From NCBI GenBank assembly GCA_023229135.1, contig JALNZT010000030.1, positions 1 to 60,690 on the forward strand: a stretch of DNA of 60,690 nucleotides, written 5' to 3'. Below are positions 6,099 through 15,089 of the stretch, in pieces; within the stretch, counting starts at the first letter, position 1, and the number at the start of each line of letters is the position of its first letter. The position numbers and the translations under genes are program-made. The notes under the pieces were generated by a model. It saw nothing but the letters and a program-made list of their open reading frames with translations, made no database searches and was not told the origin of the DNA. This DNA comes from Bacteroidales bacterium. Lineage in GTDB: Bacteria > Bacteroidota > Bacteroidia > Bacteroidales > F082.

Positions 6099-8051
6099 TT
6101 GCCCTTGAAAAAATATTTCTGGCTATTGTTGATCTTTTGGTTTGCCTTTGCTGGAGAAGCAGCAGCTGTGGAAAATGTAGCTACTTTTTCACCGACTGAT
6201 TTCAAAGTAAGTGTGCCACAAGTGCTGGTTTCGGATGTGTCGCAAAATATTGAAGTGAAGGCTGTTGGAGAGCTTTTTGGTCAGCTGGAAGGACAAACAA
6301 TTTTAGCCGATTTTAATGGAGAAGCCTACGAACTTATTTTTGAGAAAAACCTGGCGGTTATATCTTATAATTTCCCTGAAGACGAGCAGTTAACGCTTTC
6401 CATCGCCGATTTTTACTGGGAAAAACATATCACACCCATCCCGCTCTGGATGTCAATTCTTCCGCCTTTGATAGCCATTCTGATAGCCTTGTTGCTCAAG
6501 GAAGTTTACGTGGCCTTGTTTCTCGGTGTTTTAAGTGGCACCACCATCATGTTTTATTACCAGGGTGTCGGTTTCTTTGTCGCGATTTTCAAGGGTTCAC
6601 TGGCGGTTATCGACACTTATGTGTTGCAATCCTTAATGAATTCAGGCCACATGTCCATCATTATCTTCTCGATGCTCATTGGCGGAGTGGTCCATCTGAT
6701 TACGCGCAACGGCGGGATGCTTGGCGTTGTAAATCGTCTTTCGCGTTATGCCAAAGACGCCCGTTCGGGCCAATTTGTAACCTGGATGCTCGGTATCGCC
6801 ATCTTTTTTGATGATTACGCCAATACGCTCGTGGTCGGCAACACCATGCGGCCTGTTACTGATCGCTTACGTGTGTCGCGTGAAAAGCTGGCTTATATCG
6901 TCGATTCCACTGCTGCTCCTGTCGCGGCAATTGCTTTTGTAACTACCTGGATTGGCGCTGAGCTAAGTTATATCCAGCAAGGAATAGATACTATAGGTTT
7001 GGAAGAATCAGCGTATAATATATTTTTTAACTCGCTGGCATTCAGCTATTACCCCTTTTTGACATTGGCGTTTGTCCTGATGCTAATTTGGCAGCAGCGC
7101 GATTTCGGGCCGATGTACAAAGCGGAAAAACATGCCCGCACACATCCTGACTTCCACCGGGATTTGGAATCCTCAGCTTCAACTTCTAGCCTGAGCATTG
7201 GAACCAGCCGGAAACCACGTGCTTTCAATGCAATAATTCCTGTTTTAGTTATTGTTTTCGGAACAATTACCGGGCTGCTATACACCGGCTGGGATCAGGC
7301 GGTTTGGGCTGATGAGCGCATAACTGTCATGCGAAAAATTTCTGCTATAATTGGTGGTGCCGATTCCTATGCAGCTTTATTGTGGTCGTCAACTATGGCA
7401 ATGCTTGTGGCTATCGCGCTAACACTAGGTCAAAAATTGTTAAGCCTAAAAGATACCATCGAAAGCCTTGTTGAAGGTTTCAAAATGATGCTCACCGCGA
7501 TACTTATCCTCACGCTGGCCTGGTCGGTGGCTTTGGTAACCGAGCACATGCATACCGCTGATTTTATTTCAAACGGGCTGCTGGAACTATCGTTTTCGCC
7601 TTACTTATTGCCCGCCCTCACATTTATTCTGGCGGCTTTGGTCTCTTTTTCCACGGGCTCATCATGGGGAACGATGGCCATTCTCTATCCACTGATTTTA
7701 CCTACTTCCTGGCTACTGACCAACGAATATGGCATGGATCACAACGGTAATTTGCTGATCTTTTACAATGTGGTTTCCTCGGTGTTGGCAGGTTCTGTAT
7801 TGGGTGATCATTGTTCACCCATTTCTGACACAACTATTTTAAGCTCCTTGGCCAGCTCCTGCAACCACATTGACCATGTGCGTACACAGCTTCCATACGC
7901 CATGGTTGTTGGACTTACGTCAATTGTGATAGGTACAATTCCGGCAGCACTCGGTGTTTCTGCATATCTCTTGTTTCCGCTGGCGCTTGTGCTTTTATAC
8001 CTGCAAATCAGGTTGTTCGGAAAGAAATTGCCTGCGCCGATAAAGGTCTGA
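6099..8051 (+). CDS. NhaC-family Na+/H+ antiporter with N-terminal periplasmic extension
   Basis: The 650-residue membrane protein has a signal peptide (KKYFWLLLIFWFAFAGEAAA), ~85 residues of predicted beta-rich exported domain (to about FYWEKHITPIP), then 11-12 hydrophobic segments. The NhaC-type signature is clear: MLGIAIFFDDYANTLVVGNT, then STAAPVAAIAFVTTW, and FSTGSSWGTMAILYPL near the end with GDHCSPISDTTILSS. Members exchange cations or organic acids for protons across the inner membrane; the exact substrate cannot be told from sequence. The start is a TTG (6099 or 6105), because no ATG precedes the signal peptide and TATCTTTA at 6077-6084 is a plausible -7 element. No partner gene is adjacent. 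Confidence 0.85.
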   Translation: MPLKKYFWLLLIFWFAFAGEAAAVENVATFSPTDFKVSVPQVLVSDVSQNIEVKAVGELFGQLEGQTILADFNGEAYELIFEKNLAVISYNFPEDEQLTLSIADFYWEKHITPIPLWMSILPPLIAILIALLLKEVYVALFLGVLSGTTIMFYYQGVGFFVAIFKGSLAVIDTYVLQSLMNSGHMSIIIFSMLIGGVVHLITRNGGMLGVVNRLSRYAKDARSGQFVTWMLGIAIFFDDYANTLVVGNTMRPVTDRLRVSREKLAYIVDSTAAPVAAIAFVTTWIGAELSYIQQGIDTIGLEESAYNIFFNSLAFSYYPFLTLAFVLMLIWQQRDFGPMYKAEKHARTHPDFHRDLESSASTSSLSIGTSRKPRAFNAIIPVLVIVFGTITGLLYTGWDQAVWADERITVMRKISAIIGGADSYAALLWSSTMAMLVAIALTLGQKLLSLKDTIESLVEGFKMMLTAILILTLAWSVALVTEHMHTADFISNGLLELSFSPYLLPALTFILAALVSFSTGSSWGTMAILYPLILPTSWLLTNEYGMDHNGNLLIFYNVVSSVLAGSVLGDHCSPISDTTILSSLASSCNHIDHVRTQLPYAMVVGLTSIVIGTIPAALGVSAYLLFPLALVLLYLQIRLFGKKLPAPIKV

Positions 8052-8177
8052 TTAAGAGGTCTGAACTGGTTCAAAAGACCTTCTCTTTGGGCTTGGCGTT
8101 AAGGCTTTATGAATATTTTAACGACTCTGATGGCCAGAAATAAATAGAAGCACTAACTTTACCCACAAAACCGGTGT

Positions 8178-8918
8178 ATGACCTCCTTTGAGAATTATTA
8201 TTTGCAATGTCCCTGCTGCAAGTCGTGGCTGACCGGAAAGCAGGCAAAATCAGATTCTATAAATCAATCTCTATTGTATTCTGATGGCATGATTATCAGT
8301 GATCTACAGCCCATAAGTCAGCAGAAAATTGTGCTTTGTCCTGCTTGTGCAGCTTTTTTTTGGCGACACGAGCAAACTATAGAAAAGGATGAGGCAGTGC
8401 TGCAGGGATTTCATGCCTATCCCTGGTCAAGTTGGCATTTGTTTGGGTGTAATTTGTTAAGTAACGCCGGTCGTAAAGCACTTATAAAACATTATTGGTA
8501 TGTGCTTGAGAAAATCAGGCCGTTGGAGGAAAAACAGGAAATTGTAATTAGAAAATCGCTTTTATGGGCATACAATGATCTTTATCGCGATGCACTAAGT
8601 TTTAGCATAAAAGACGTTTATAACGATAAGTTTAGTCTTCAATCCTGGCTAAACCTTAGGCTGTTTCATAAAAAAAACCGTCTTTTTTTTGAAGCCGAAC
8701 AAGCTGAATTCCAGAAAAATCTTTTGCAACTTATCGCACTTACAGAAAAAACGCCCGAGCCTGATGCTGCTGAACTTGCCGAGTTATACAGAGAGGCAGG
8801 TGATTTTAAAAAAGCAGCAGAACTTATTGAGACAATTGATAGAAGAACACATTTTATCAATAGCCTCATCAAGCATATTCAAAAAGGTGAACGCCTTGTA
8901 TTTAAAGTGGCTGGATAG
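8178..8918 (+). CDS. Uncharacterised protein with N-terminal zinc-ribbon-like CPxC pairs
   Basis: The 246-residue product has two CPxC knuckles, QCPCCKSWL near residue 11 and LCPACAAFFW near residue 53, which could bind one Zn2+ as a zinc ribbon. The rest is helical, with many aromatic residues (AYPWSSWHLFG, KHYWYVLEKIR), and ends in a TPR-like pair (DAAELAELYREAGDFKKAAELIETID). No signal peptide, so probably cytoplasmic. I do not recognise the family. The next gene, with a transglycosylase-like half domain, starts 171 bases later on the same strand and may be cotranscribed with it. Frame and codon use look normal for a real gene. Confidence 0.65.
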   Translation: MTSFENYYLQCPCCKSWLTGKQAKSDSINQSLLYSDGMIISDLQPISQQKIVLCPACAAFFWRHEQTIEKDEAVLQGFHAYPWSSWHLFGCNLLSNAGRKALIKHYWYVLEKIRPLEEKQEIVIRKSLLWAYNDLYRDALSFSIKDVYNDKFSLQSWLNLRLFHKKNRLFFEAEQAEFQKNLLQLIALTEKTPEPDAAELAELYREAGDFKKAAELIETIDRRTHFINSLIKHIQKGERLVFKVAG

Positions 8919-9089
8919 TTTTTTATTGACAAACCTTATTTATAACAAATATAAATTACCTTCTTTTATTGGTTTTGTGTCAAAATATAAAAAATATCTC
9001 TCACAAGGTTTTGAATAGCTGCGCCGATAGTTTAATTTTGAGGTGAAATTTTAGATCAACTGCCAGAAGATTGACCAAACCCAACCGAA

Positions 9090-9758
9090 ATGAAAAAGAT
9101 GCTGTTGTGCTTTTCCGAAGAGCAAGCTATTGAGTTGGAATTAAAGATAATTCATGCTCATATTGGGTGCCTTGCTGTCTTCGGAAGTGAAAAGTCAATA
9201 GCCTCTAAAGTGATTGCTGAAGGGTTTTTCTTGCAGCGTATTCCCTTGATTATTTTTGACCCACGATTTGATATTATTTCCTATTTGATTGATAGCCAAA
9301 TATCCAAACAAGATCTTTCTAAGTTTGAAACCAGAATTAAATTGATGCCAACACTGACAGCTGACGAGTTGATGCAAATTGTGCCAGATCATGCCGGCAG
9401 CGATCCATATGATTTCCTGAATAAAGCTAATCAGTTGTCGAATGAGAATTATTTATACGAATCAATAAATAATAAGGAGTTGCGGATGGCTTATTTCCAA
9501 ATACTTAGTGCATCGGTTTTTAGAAAAGCGAATGATCTGAAAAGTCGTTTATATTTCGCCATAGCGACGTATAATACGGACGCAGGAAACCTAAGTCGGG
9601 CCTTTATCGCTAAGACAAAACTGAACCAGACCTTCCCTAAAATTTATGAAGCGACAGCCGATCAGGCTTATCAATATTTTGAAGTATGTCTGCCTGAAGA
9701 GCAGACGCAGCGTTATACTAAGTGGGTTTCTTCGCCCACTAAGGTTTTTGCAGCTTGA
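9090..9758 (+). CDS. Uncharacterised protein ending in a partial lytic-transglycosylase-like (SLT) segment
   Basis: In the 222-residue product, residues ~125-220 read like the second half of an SLT domain of the MltC/Slt70 type: AYFQILSASVFRKAND, LYFAIATYNTDAGNLSRAF, then AYQYFEVCLPEEQTQRY, matching the family pattern xFAIAxYNxGxGNVxRxF ... LPxEETxxYxxKV. The first half of the domain, with the catalytic Glu-Ser motif and the G-L-M-Q loop, is absent; residues 1-120 are instead of unknown fold (GCLAVFGSEKSIASKVIAEG). There is no signal peptide. It is therefore either a catalytically dead relative, a degenerate gene, or a binding module. A short hairpin (AGTGGG/CCCACT at 9720-9739) followed by TTTTTG overlaps the 3' end. 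The CsgG-like gene begins 37 bases later. Confidence 0.55.
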   Translation: MKKMLLCFSEEQAIELELKIIHAHIGCLAVFGSEKSIASKVIAEGFFLQRIPLIIFDPRFDIISYLIDSQISKQDLSKFETRIKLMPTLTADELMQIVPDHAGSDPYDFLNKANQLSNENYLYESINNKELRMAYFQILSASVFRKANDLKSRLYFAIATYNTDAGNLSRAFIAKTKLNQTFPKIYEATADQAYQYFEVCLPEEQTQRYTKWVSSPTKVFAA

Positions 9759-9795
9759 CTTTTTGTGTAAAATTGTTTAATTAAATAACACAACC

Positions 9796-11076
9796 ATGAA
9801 AACAAAAAATTTTGGATTATTCTTTATAGCGTGGTTCATGCTATTGCAGTACAGCGTTTTAGCTCAAAAGATTGATTGCTTCGTTTTGGAAGCGCCCACA
9901 AAACAGTACAATAACATCAAGAAAATTGGTGTGATGGAGTTTACGGGCGAAAAAGAAGCGGGGCAAATACTTTCAGATCAGATGATTGCGCGGCTCTTGC
10001 AAGAAGATCGTGGTATTGTTGCGCATGAGACAGGATTTTTAGGTCTTGGGAAAACAGCAGAAGGTGTTTCGCATATCAAAGGCTTTAAAACCAATGTTTA
10101 TACCGTAATTGAACGCAATCAAATAAATGAAATTCTCAAAGAACAGAAGTTGGGGCTTTCAGGAACTATTGATGAGTCAACGGCGGCAAAAGTAGGTGCT
10201 ATTTTGGGCTTAGATGCCATCATTTTGGGTGCTATAACTTATGAAAAGAAAGAGGAAAACACCTCGAAAAGCTATAAAAATAAGGATGGGAAGAGCTATA
10301 CCAAATATTGTAAAATCAGAAAAATAAGCTCAACGGCCAGCATGAAAATTGTAGAGGTTTCAACAGCAGAAATCATTGGTGTTGAGACGGCTGCCTTTTC
10401 TGATGAAGATACTAAATGCGATGACCAACGTGCGAATATCGCTAACTATAATCAATTGCTGAATAACATTTTGTCCGCCACAGCTAATAAGTTTGTGAAT
10501 TATTTTACGCCTAGGTATACCAGGATGCGTTTTGAGATGGAAAAGATCAAGCTTAAAGAGCTGAAAAAGCAAGCTGATCAAGCGGGTGTTTATCTTAAAA
10601 ATGGTAACCTAAAGCAGGCCTACCCACTTTTATTGGCTATTTACGAAGCCGATAGCTACAATCCAAAAGCAGCTTACAATGCTGGTATCATCCACGAAAT
10701 GACGGGTTTATATCAGGATGCAATTAATTATTATACCATTGCTAACCAACTGGAACCCAGCAATCAGCTTTATGACAAAGCCCTTAAACGGGCTGAAGGT
10801 GGCCTTCAAACCCTGGCTTTTCTTGAAAGCATTGATAAGCCAATCGAAACTTATACCTTTTCGACAAATAGCGATGCCTTGGCCGAAAAAATCCTACTGA
10901 AGGGAAAAAGCTCTGAAAGAGTAGATGTTTATGAGTTTCCAGATGTAAAGAGTGAGGTGCAGGCGAAAATTCCAGGAGGTCTTGAATTTGTTGTCATTGA
11001 AAAGCAGGGTGATTGGTACCGTATCAAACTCATTAATAACAAAGAAGGTTTCGTGCATAAAAAGGATGTGAATTGA
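9796..11076 (+). CDS. CsgG-like secreted protein with TPR and SH3-type domains
   Basis: The 426-residue product has a signal peptide (residues 1-~24, ending VLAQ). A CsgG-type domain follows (KIGVMEFTG, TVIERNQINEILKEQKLGLSG, VGAILGLDAIILGAITYEKK), then a helical TPR pair (GNLKQAYPLLLAIYEADSYNPKAAY region, residues ~265-340) and a C-terminal bacterial SH3 domain (GLEFVVIEKQGDWYRIKL, KEGFVHKKDVN). CsgG of curli systems forms an outer-membrane pore. This protein lacks an obvious lipobox Cys (LAQKIDCF puts Cys slightly downstream), so it may be periplasmic rather than anchored. The LPP20-like gene follows 19 bases later, an operon arrangement seen in other CsgG/LPP20 pairs. No curlin-like substrate gene is nearby, so curli secretion should not be assumed. 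Confidence 0.75.
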   Translation: MKTKNFGLFFIAWFMLLQYSVLAQKIDCFVLEAPTKQYNNIKKIGVMEFTGEKEAGQILSDQMIARLLQEDRGIVAHETGFLGLGKTAEGVSHIKGFKTNVYTVIERNQINEILKEQKLGLSGTIDESTAAKVGAILGLDAIILGAITYEKKEENTSKSYKNKDGKSYTKYCKIRKISSTASMKIVEVSTAEIIGVETAAFSDEDTKCDDQRANIANYNQLLNNILSATANKFVNYFTPRYTRMRFEMEKIKLKELKKQADQAGVYLKNGNLKQAYPLLLAIYEADSYNPKAAYNAGIIHEMTGLYQDAINYYTIANQLEPSNQLYDKALKRAEGGLQTLAFLESIDKPIETYTFSTNSDALAEKILLKGKSSERVDVYEFPDVKSEVQAKIPGGLEFVVIEKQGDWYRIKLINNKEGFVHKKDVN

Positions 11077-11095
11077 TTCCTGAAAATACTGTTTT

Positions 11096-12859
11096 ATGAA
11101 AAAATATATCGTGATATTTTGGCTGTTGTTACCGTTTTTGGGGCTAGCACAACAACCTCAGTGGACTGACTACAGCTGGCGTACTTCAAATTACCCGGAT
11201 CAGGATTTTTTTATGGCTTTTGAATCGGGCGCAGTCCCCAAAGGTAAAAACACCAAAGATTTGCTGGACGAATATGAAGCGCAAGCAAAGGCAGCACTTA
11301 TCCAGCAAATTCAAGTGAATGTTCAGGCTACTACGGATTATCACTTGACAAATGTCGATGATGCCACAACGGAAGCATTTAAAATGAGCATCCAAACCTT
11401 GTCCAAAGCACAAATTACGGGATTGCGCAGCGAAAGCTATCACGACAGCAAGAAAGACCTGGTTTACGCTATTGCATTTGCTAAAAAATCGGAGCTAAAG
11501 TATTTTTACAAAAATGTAGTGAGCCGGCTGATGGAGCAAATCCAAAACCAAAAACAGGCCGCCGATAATTACCGTAGTAAAAACAGCCAGCAGCAGGCAC
11601 TCAAAACATATTACGAAATAATGCCTTTGTTTACCGAGCTTGAAGATGCACAATTTGTTTTGATAGCTTTAGAGCTTGTTAATGAGTTAGATACGCGATT
11701 AAAGGAGAGCCTTAGCTTATCATTGGACGTAAAAAATGCCATCACTGACTTACAGCAAAGCGATAAGTCAAGTATCGACGATTTGGGGTATTTTATGGCT
11801 TACGGTTTGTTTTTGCAATTGGGAGAACTGTCCGTTCCGATTTTTTTGGATGAATTTGCTTTTGAAAATAGTGGCCTAACCGCCGAATTTTCCACGCGCT
11901 TCCGCGAAGCCGTTTCCAGTGGTTTGGTGCGTTCGGGCAATTACCGGGTGTTAGAAAACGCAAGTAAGACAGCGGATATGCAACTTAGCGGTTCTTACTG
12001 GAAAGAAGGTGAGCAGCTGAAAGTGAGTGCTGTTGCCCGTCAAAACGGACAAGCCAAAGCCGCCGCCGAAATCAGTCTGCCAATACAATGGCTGCGCGAT
12101 AAAAGCATCAATTGGGTGCCTGAAAATTACCAACGCATCGCTAAACTCGCCGAGATTAGCCTCGAAGCTATGAATCCGCAACAAGAAGCACGCGCCGGAA
12201 GACCACTGGAGCCGCTAAAGGTGAAAGTGTTTGCAGGAGCTGAAGCATTGATAGAGGTTCCGTTGCTGTTTAGCATGCAGGACGAAAATCTTGGAAAAGC
12301 TAATACCAACCAGGCCGGAATTGCCATTTTGCCCTACACACCTAAGCAGGCCGACCGCCAGATGCAGATCGTGCTGGCCAATATTGACTTAATAGAATTT
12401 ATCGGTGGTAATCCTGCGCCGGCCTTTTTAAAACAACTTGAAAAACAATATCCGGTAGCACCGGCGCGCTTTATGATAAAAGTGGCTCCGCTCACTATTT
12501 ACGTGCAAAGCATTGAAAAAGAGCATTATGGTAATCAGCTGGAAATCAATTTGCTTGAGCCGGCACTCAAAGAAGCTTTGGCAAGCCGTGGCTATGTGTT
12601 TACCGATCAGATAAATGAGGCGGATTTGTTGGTAGAAATTGATGCAAAATCGCGCAACGGCTCAAATACGCAGGGTATTTATTTTGCTTTTGTTGATGCC
12701 AATGTTTCTGTGATGGATTTAAGCGATGGCCGCGAAATTTGGAAGCAAAACCTAAGCAGCATCAAAGGTGGCGGCGCCGATTTCCGACGCGCAACGGTAA
12801 AAGCCTTTGAAACAGTAGCTGAACAATTGAAGAAAACTATGCCCGACAAAATGGAATAA
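11096..12859 (+). CDS. Secreted LPP20-like envelope protein
   Basis: The 587-residue product has signal peptide MKKYIVIFWLLLPFLGLAQ. The N-terminal ~200 residues fit the LPP20 pattern: ALIQQIQVNVQATTDYH, then a repeated 'SKKDLVYAIAFAKKSELKYFYKN' type strand-helix segment, then a coiled helix rich in Gln/Lys (residues ~150-200). The middle is a beta-rich domain of unknown type, and the last ~130 residues form a separate alpha/beta domain with ADLLVEIDAKSRNG and VSVMDLSDGREIWKQNLSS, similar in layout to domains that accompany CsgG-type proteins. It is probably an envelope partner of the preceding CsgG-like protein. Exact function unknown. Confidence 0.65.
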   Translation: MKKYIVIFWLLLPFLGLAQQPQWTDYSWRTSNYPDQDFFMAFESGAVPKGKNTKDLLDEYEAQAKAALIQQIQVNVQATTDYHLTNVDDATTEAFKMSIQTLSKAQITGLRSESYHDSKKDLVYAIAFAKKSELKYFYKNVVSRLMEQIQNQKQAADNYRSKNSQQQALKTYYEIMPLFTELEDAQFVLIALELVNELDTRLKESLSLSLDVKNAITDLQQSDKSSIDDLGYFMAYGLFLQLGELSVPIFLDEFAFENSGLTAEFSTRFREAVSSGLVRSGNYRVLENASKTADMQLSGSYWKEGEQLKVSAVARQNGQAKAAAEISLPIQWLRDKSINWVPENYQRIAKLAEISLEAMNPQQEARAGRPLEPLKVKVFAGAEALIEVPLLFSMQDENLGKANTNQAGIAILPYTPKQADRQMQIVLANIDLIEFIGGNPAPAFLKQLEKQYPVAPARFMIKVAPLTIYVQSIEKEHYGNQLEINLLEPALKEALASRGYVFTDQINEADLLVEIDAKSRNGSNTQGIYFAFVDANVSVMDLSDGREIWKQNLSSIKGGGADFRRATVKAFETVAEQLKKTMPDKME

Positions 12860-12891
12860 ATGGAATGTTCCAACTTATTTCAAGGCGTGCC

Positions 12892-13473
12892 TTATATTAC
12901 TTTTTTCTTGCCTGAAAACACCTTTTTAAAAACAGCATTTACCTCCGCGGCATCAAAATACTTTGGGTCAAAATCCTCTCCCAGCCATTCAAGAATATCT
13001 TCATGTTCTTCATGCTTTGGGTCTTGAATCGCCTGAAGCATACTTTCGTAACCCCAAACTCCACCGCAATCCTCTGGCGGACAAGCCATTTTGCCACCTA
13101 AGCAAAAAGGATACGCTTGCTTGCTGTCTACTGGCAGGATTTTTTCTAAAACGATGTCGTGTTCCCAGCTATCACCGAAGTCATACTCATAAATGATTTT
13201 GTCCTTCTCCTTTTCCAGTAGATCTGAAAGCTTAATTTTTGTGTAATCAACGCTGTCCATATCATCCCAAAAACCGTCATCTGCCATTTTTGGCATATAA
13301 AAAACCCTGTCCTTGATAAATTGATGCAGGTGGCCGTCTTCCCAACCCATAGCAATTTGAATGATGTCGTGGAAAACGGGAAGTAACAAGTCCGAAGGAA
13401 CTAAAAGCTTCCGCCAAATAGCTGGTTGCGATCCTCTTAATGAAATCTTAAGCTGATAAATTTGTGTTGTCAT
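12892..13473 (-). CDS. Plasmid pRiA4b ORF-3-like family protein
   Basis: The 193-residue product has the family signature: YQLKISLRGSQPAIWRKLLV near the N terminus, HLHQFIKDRVFYMP, and YEYDFGDSWEHDIVLEKIL, with CPPEDCGGVWGYE (the PPEDCGG motif) further on. The family is widespread and often found near mobile elements; its biochemical role is not established. I start at the ATG at 13473 (MTTQIYQ), because an upstream ATG at 13485 would fall inside the likely -7 promoter element. It is convergent with the LPP20-like gene (32 bases between stops). Confidence 0.85.
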   Translation of the reverse strand: MTTQIYQLKISLRGSQPAIWRKLLVPSDLLLPVFHDIIQIAMGWEDGHLHQFIKDRVFYMPKMADDGFWDDMDSVDYTKIKLSDLLEKEKDKIIYEYDFGDSWEHDIVLEKILPVDSKQAYPFCLGGKMACPPEDCGGVWGYESMLQAIQDPKHEEHEDILEWLGEDFDPKYFDAAEVNAVFKKVFSGKKKVI

Positions 13474-13482
13474 TTTTTCTTT

Positions 13483-13490
13483 CAAAATTA
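13483..13490 (-). promoter_or_regulatory. -7 promoter element
   Basis: TAATTTTG on the minus strand is a full match to the Bacteroidota -7 consensus TAnnTTTG. It lies nine bases before the ATG at 13473 and helps decide that start. A matching TTG at the -33 position is not evident. Confidence 0.45.
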
Positions 13491-13518
13491 AGAAAAATTT
13501 GTTTTGTGCGTAAATTTT

Positions 13519-14235
13519 TTATTTCAAATTCCTAAGCACTACCGAGGCACAATAGCAACCAAAAATGGCTGGCATATAGGAGATTGTGCCGACAGTTGTG
13601 CGTTTTCCTTCTTCTGTTTTCAACTTAACAATAGTTGATTTTTCAACCGGCTCAGTTGAGTAAATTGCCGTGAAACCTTCGTCAATACCTAATTTACGCA
13701 ACTTTTTACGGATATAAAAAGCGAGGCGGCAATGCTGGGTTTTGCTGATGTCGGCAATGGCAATTTGTGTCGGATCAAGCTTGCCTCCAGCACCCATCGA
13801 GCTGACAATTTTATGGCCTTTTTTTAACGCGTGAGAAAGTAAACAAACTTTTGGTGTGAGCGAGTCGATGGCATCAATAATATAATCGAAGGGCTCTTCC
13901 AAGAGGCTTTTTATTTTTTCATCTTTAATAAAATCCTGAACCAGTCGGAGTTCGAGTTCAGGATTAATAGCACGCAAACGCTCTGCCATAAGCAGTGTCT
14001 TGTCTTGTCCTTCATTACTGGTAAGTGCCAAAAGCTGCCGATTTCTATTTGATGGCTGGATGGTGTCGCCATCTACCAGCGTGAGTTTGCCTATGCCCGC
14101 ACGGGCAAGCTGCTCAGCGGCATAAGCTCCCACACCGCCGAGCCCTGCGACCAAAACATGACTTTCAGCAAATCTTTTCAGGCTTGCCTCACCCAATAAA
14201 AGTTCAGTGCGAATTTGCCAATCTGGAACCATCAA
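13519..14235 (-). CDS. tcdA: tRNA threonylcarbamoyladenosine dehydratase (ThiF/E1-like)
   Basis: The 238-residue product has a Rossmann-type ATP-binding loop (VLVAGLGGVGAYAAEQLARAG), the acidic and basic residues of the E1-like fold (TLVDGDTIQPSNRNRQLL), and a conserved later segment DYIIDAIDSLTPKVCLL and VSSMGAGGKLDPTQI. TcdA (formerly CsdL/YgdL) activates the carboxylate of t6A37 in tRNA with ATP and forms the cyclic ct6A. Its length matches the shorter homologues lacking the C-terminal tail. The start overlaps the stop of the tatD-like gene by four bases (ATGA), so both are probably translated from one message. Confidence 0.9.
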   Translation of the reverse strand: MMVPDWQIRTELLLGEASLKRFAESHVLVAGLGGVGAYAAEQLARAGIGKLTLVDGDTIQPSNRNRQLLALTSNEGQDKTLLMAERLRAINPELELRLVQDFIKDEKIKSLLEEPFDYIIDAIDSLTPKVCLLSHALKKGHKIVSSMGAGGKLDPTQIAIADISKTQHCRLAFYIRKKLRKLGIDEGFTAIYSTEPVEKSTIVKLKTEEGKRTTVGTISYMPAIFGCYCASVVLRNLK

Positions 14236-14906
14236 ACTTGATTTAAAAAATGAGCGGCAAAGTTATGAAACAACTGTCTTTTCAGGCTATCCAAATCCAT
14301 TTCTAAAATTTTTGCCGCCTGGCGATAAATTTCTTCAATAGAAAAATCCGTTTGCTCATCAGTCTCCAAAAACAATTGCGTTAATGGAATAGCGGTCAAA
14401 GCCTGGCTGATATTGCGGTTGGGTTTCGTCAAAGCTGAACCTATTGAGAGTTTTATGTCTTTGTCAATCAGCTGACTGGCTAATTCAGTTTTGCCATTGA
14501 AGCCATGAATAATCCATATGCCCGAAGGATATTTTTTGCGCATCGCCAACAATTCGGAGTAGGCCTTTACACCATGTATGATCAACGGTTTACTATATTC
14601 TGCGGCAATTTCGATGTGTATTTCAAAAATGGCTTCTTGCTCTTTTATCGGAGTTTCTATCAGTTTGTCGAGTCCGGTTTCACCAATGGCAATTACCTGC
14701 TGCTTAGACGCTTCCTGCTTGAGCTTTTCGATGAGATAAGTGAGGTTTCCAGCCTTGATTTGCCAGGGATGGATGCCGTAGCTGCAGAGTATTGACGGGT
14801 CATCAGGCAAAGGATTTCCGGCCAAAACGTTTAAAATAGAACGACTTTTGGCCTTGGAAGGCTTCGGCTGATGTGTATGCAAGTCGATAAATGGAAATTC
14901 ACGCAT
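14232..14906 (-). CDS. TatD-family metal-dependent hydrolase
   Basis: The 224-residue product has the TIM-barrel amidohydrolase ligands: HTH in FIDLHTHQPK, the Glu in AIGETGLDK, later His residues in LIIHGVKAY and WIIHGFNGK, and the Asp in FLETDEQTDFSIEE. TatD proteins are metal-dependent nucleases (3'-5' exonuclease or D-Tyr-tRNA-associated roles reported). The product is shorter than the usual ~260 residues, as in a Bacteroidota subgroup. TAACTTTG (minus strand, 14918-14911) is a perfect -7 match only four bases before the ATG, so the message could be nearly leaderless. It is cotranscribed with tcdA. Confidence 0.88.
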   Translation of the reverse strand: MREFPFIDLHTHQPKPSKAKSRSILNVLAGNPLPDDPSILCSYGIHPWQIKAGNLTYLIEKLKQEASKQQVIAIGETGLDKLIETPIKEQEAIFEIHIEIAAEYSKPLIIHGVKAYSELLAMRKKYPSGIWIIHGFNGKTELASQLIDKDIKLSIGSALTKPNRNISQALTAIPLTQLFLETDEQTDFSIEEIYRQAAKILEMDLDSLKRQLFHNFAAHFLNQV

Positions 14907-15016
14907 TGTGCAAAGTTAGCGAAGCTTGGCTAATAAGACCATTTTTTAAGCTATTCTAAATAAGCATTTGAGGTGTTTTTTTGTTAAAATATTAACACTT
15001 TCAGCTTTCTTTCCCT

Positions 15017-15065
15017 TAACTTTGAAGCTCGAACTACAAGTTCCACGAGATATTTCAACGTGGAA
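15017..15065 (+). promoter_or_regulatory. cydAB promoter element and leader hairpin
   Basis: TAACTTTG at 15017-15024 matches the Bacteroidota -7 consensus. In the leader, TTCCACG (15041-15047) pairs with CGTGGAA (15059-15065) around an 11-base loop, a 7-bp hairpin just upstream of the cydA start. It could affect message stability or translation. No -33 TTG at the right distance is seen. Confidence 0.5.
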
Positions 15066-15089
15066 TAATTTGAACCAAATTTTAATAGC

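Noticed and set aside
8931..9018. Extension of the zinc-ribbon gene in another frame
   Set aside because: The +1 frame continues to 9018 but is AT-rich, lacks motifs, and the TPR-like end of the main frame is complete at 8918.
9796..12859. Curli-type secretion system
   Set aside because: A CsgG-like and an LPP20-like protein are present, but no curlin, CsgE, CsgF or CsgB-like gene is nearby.
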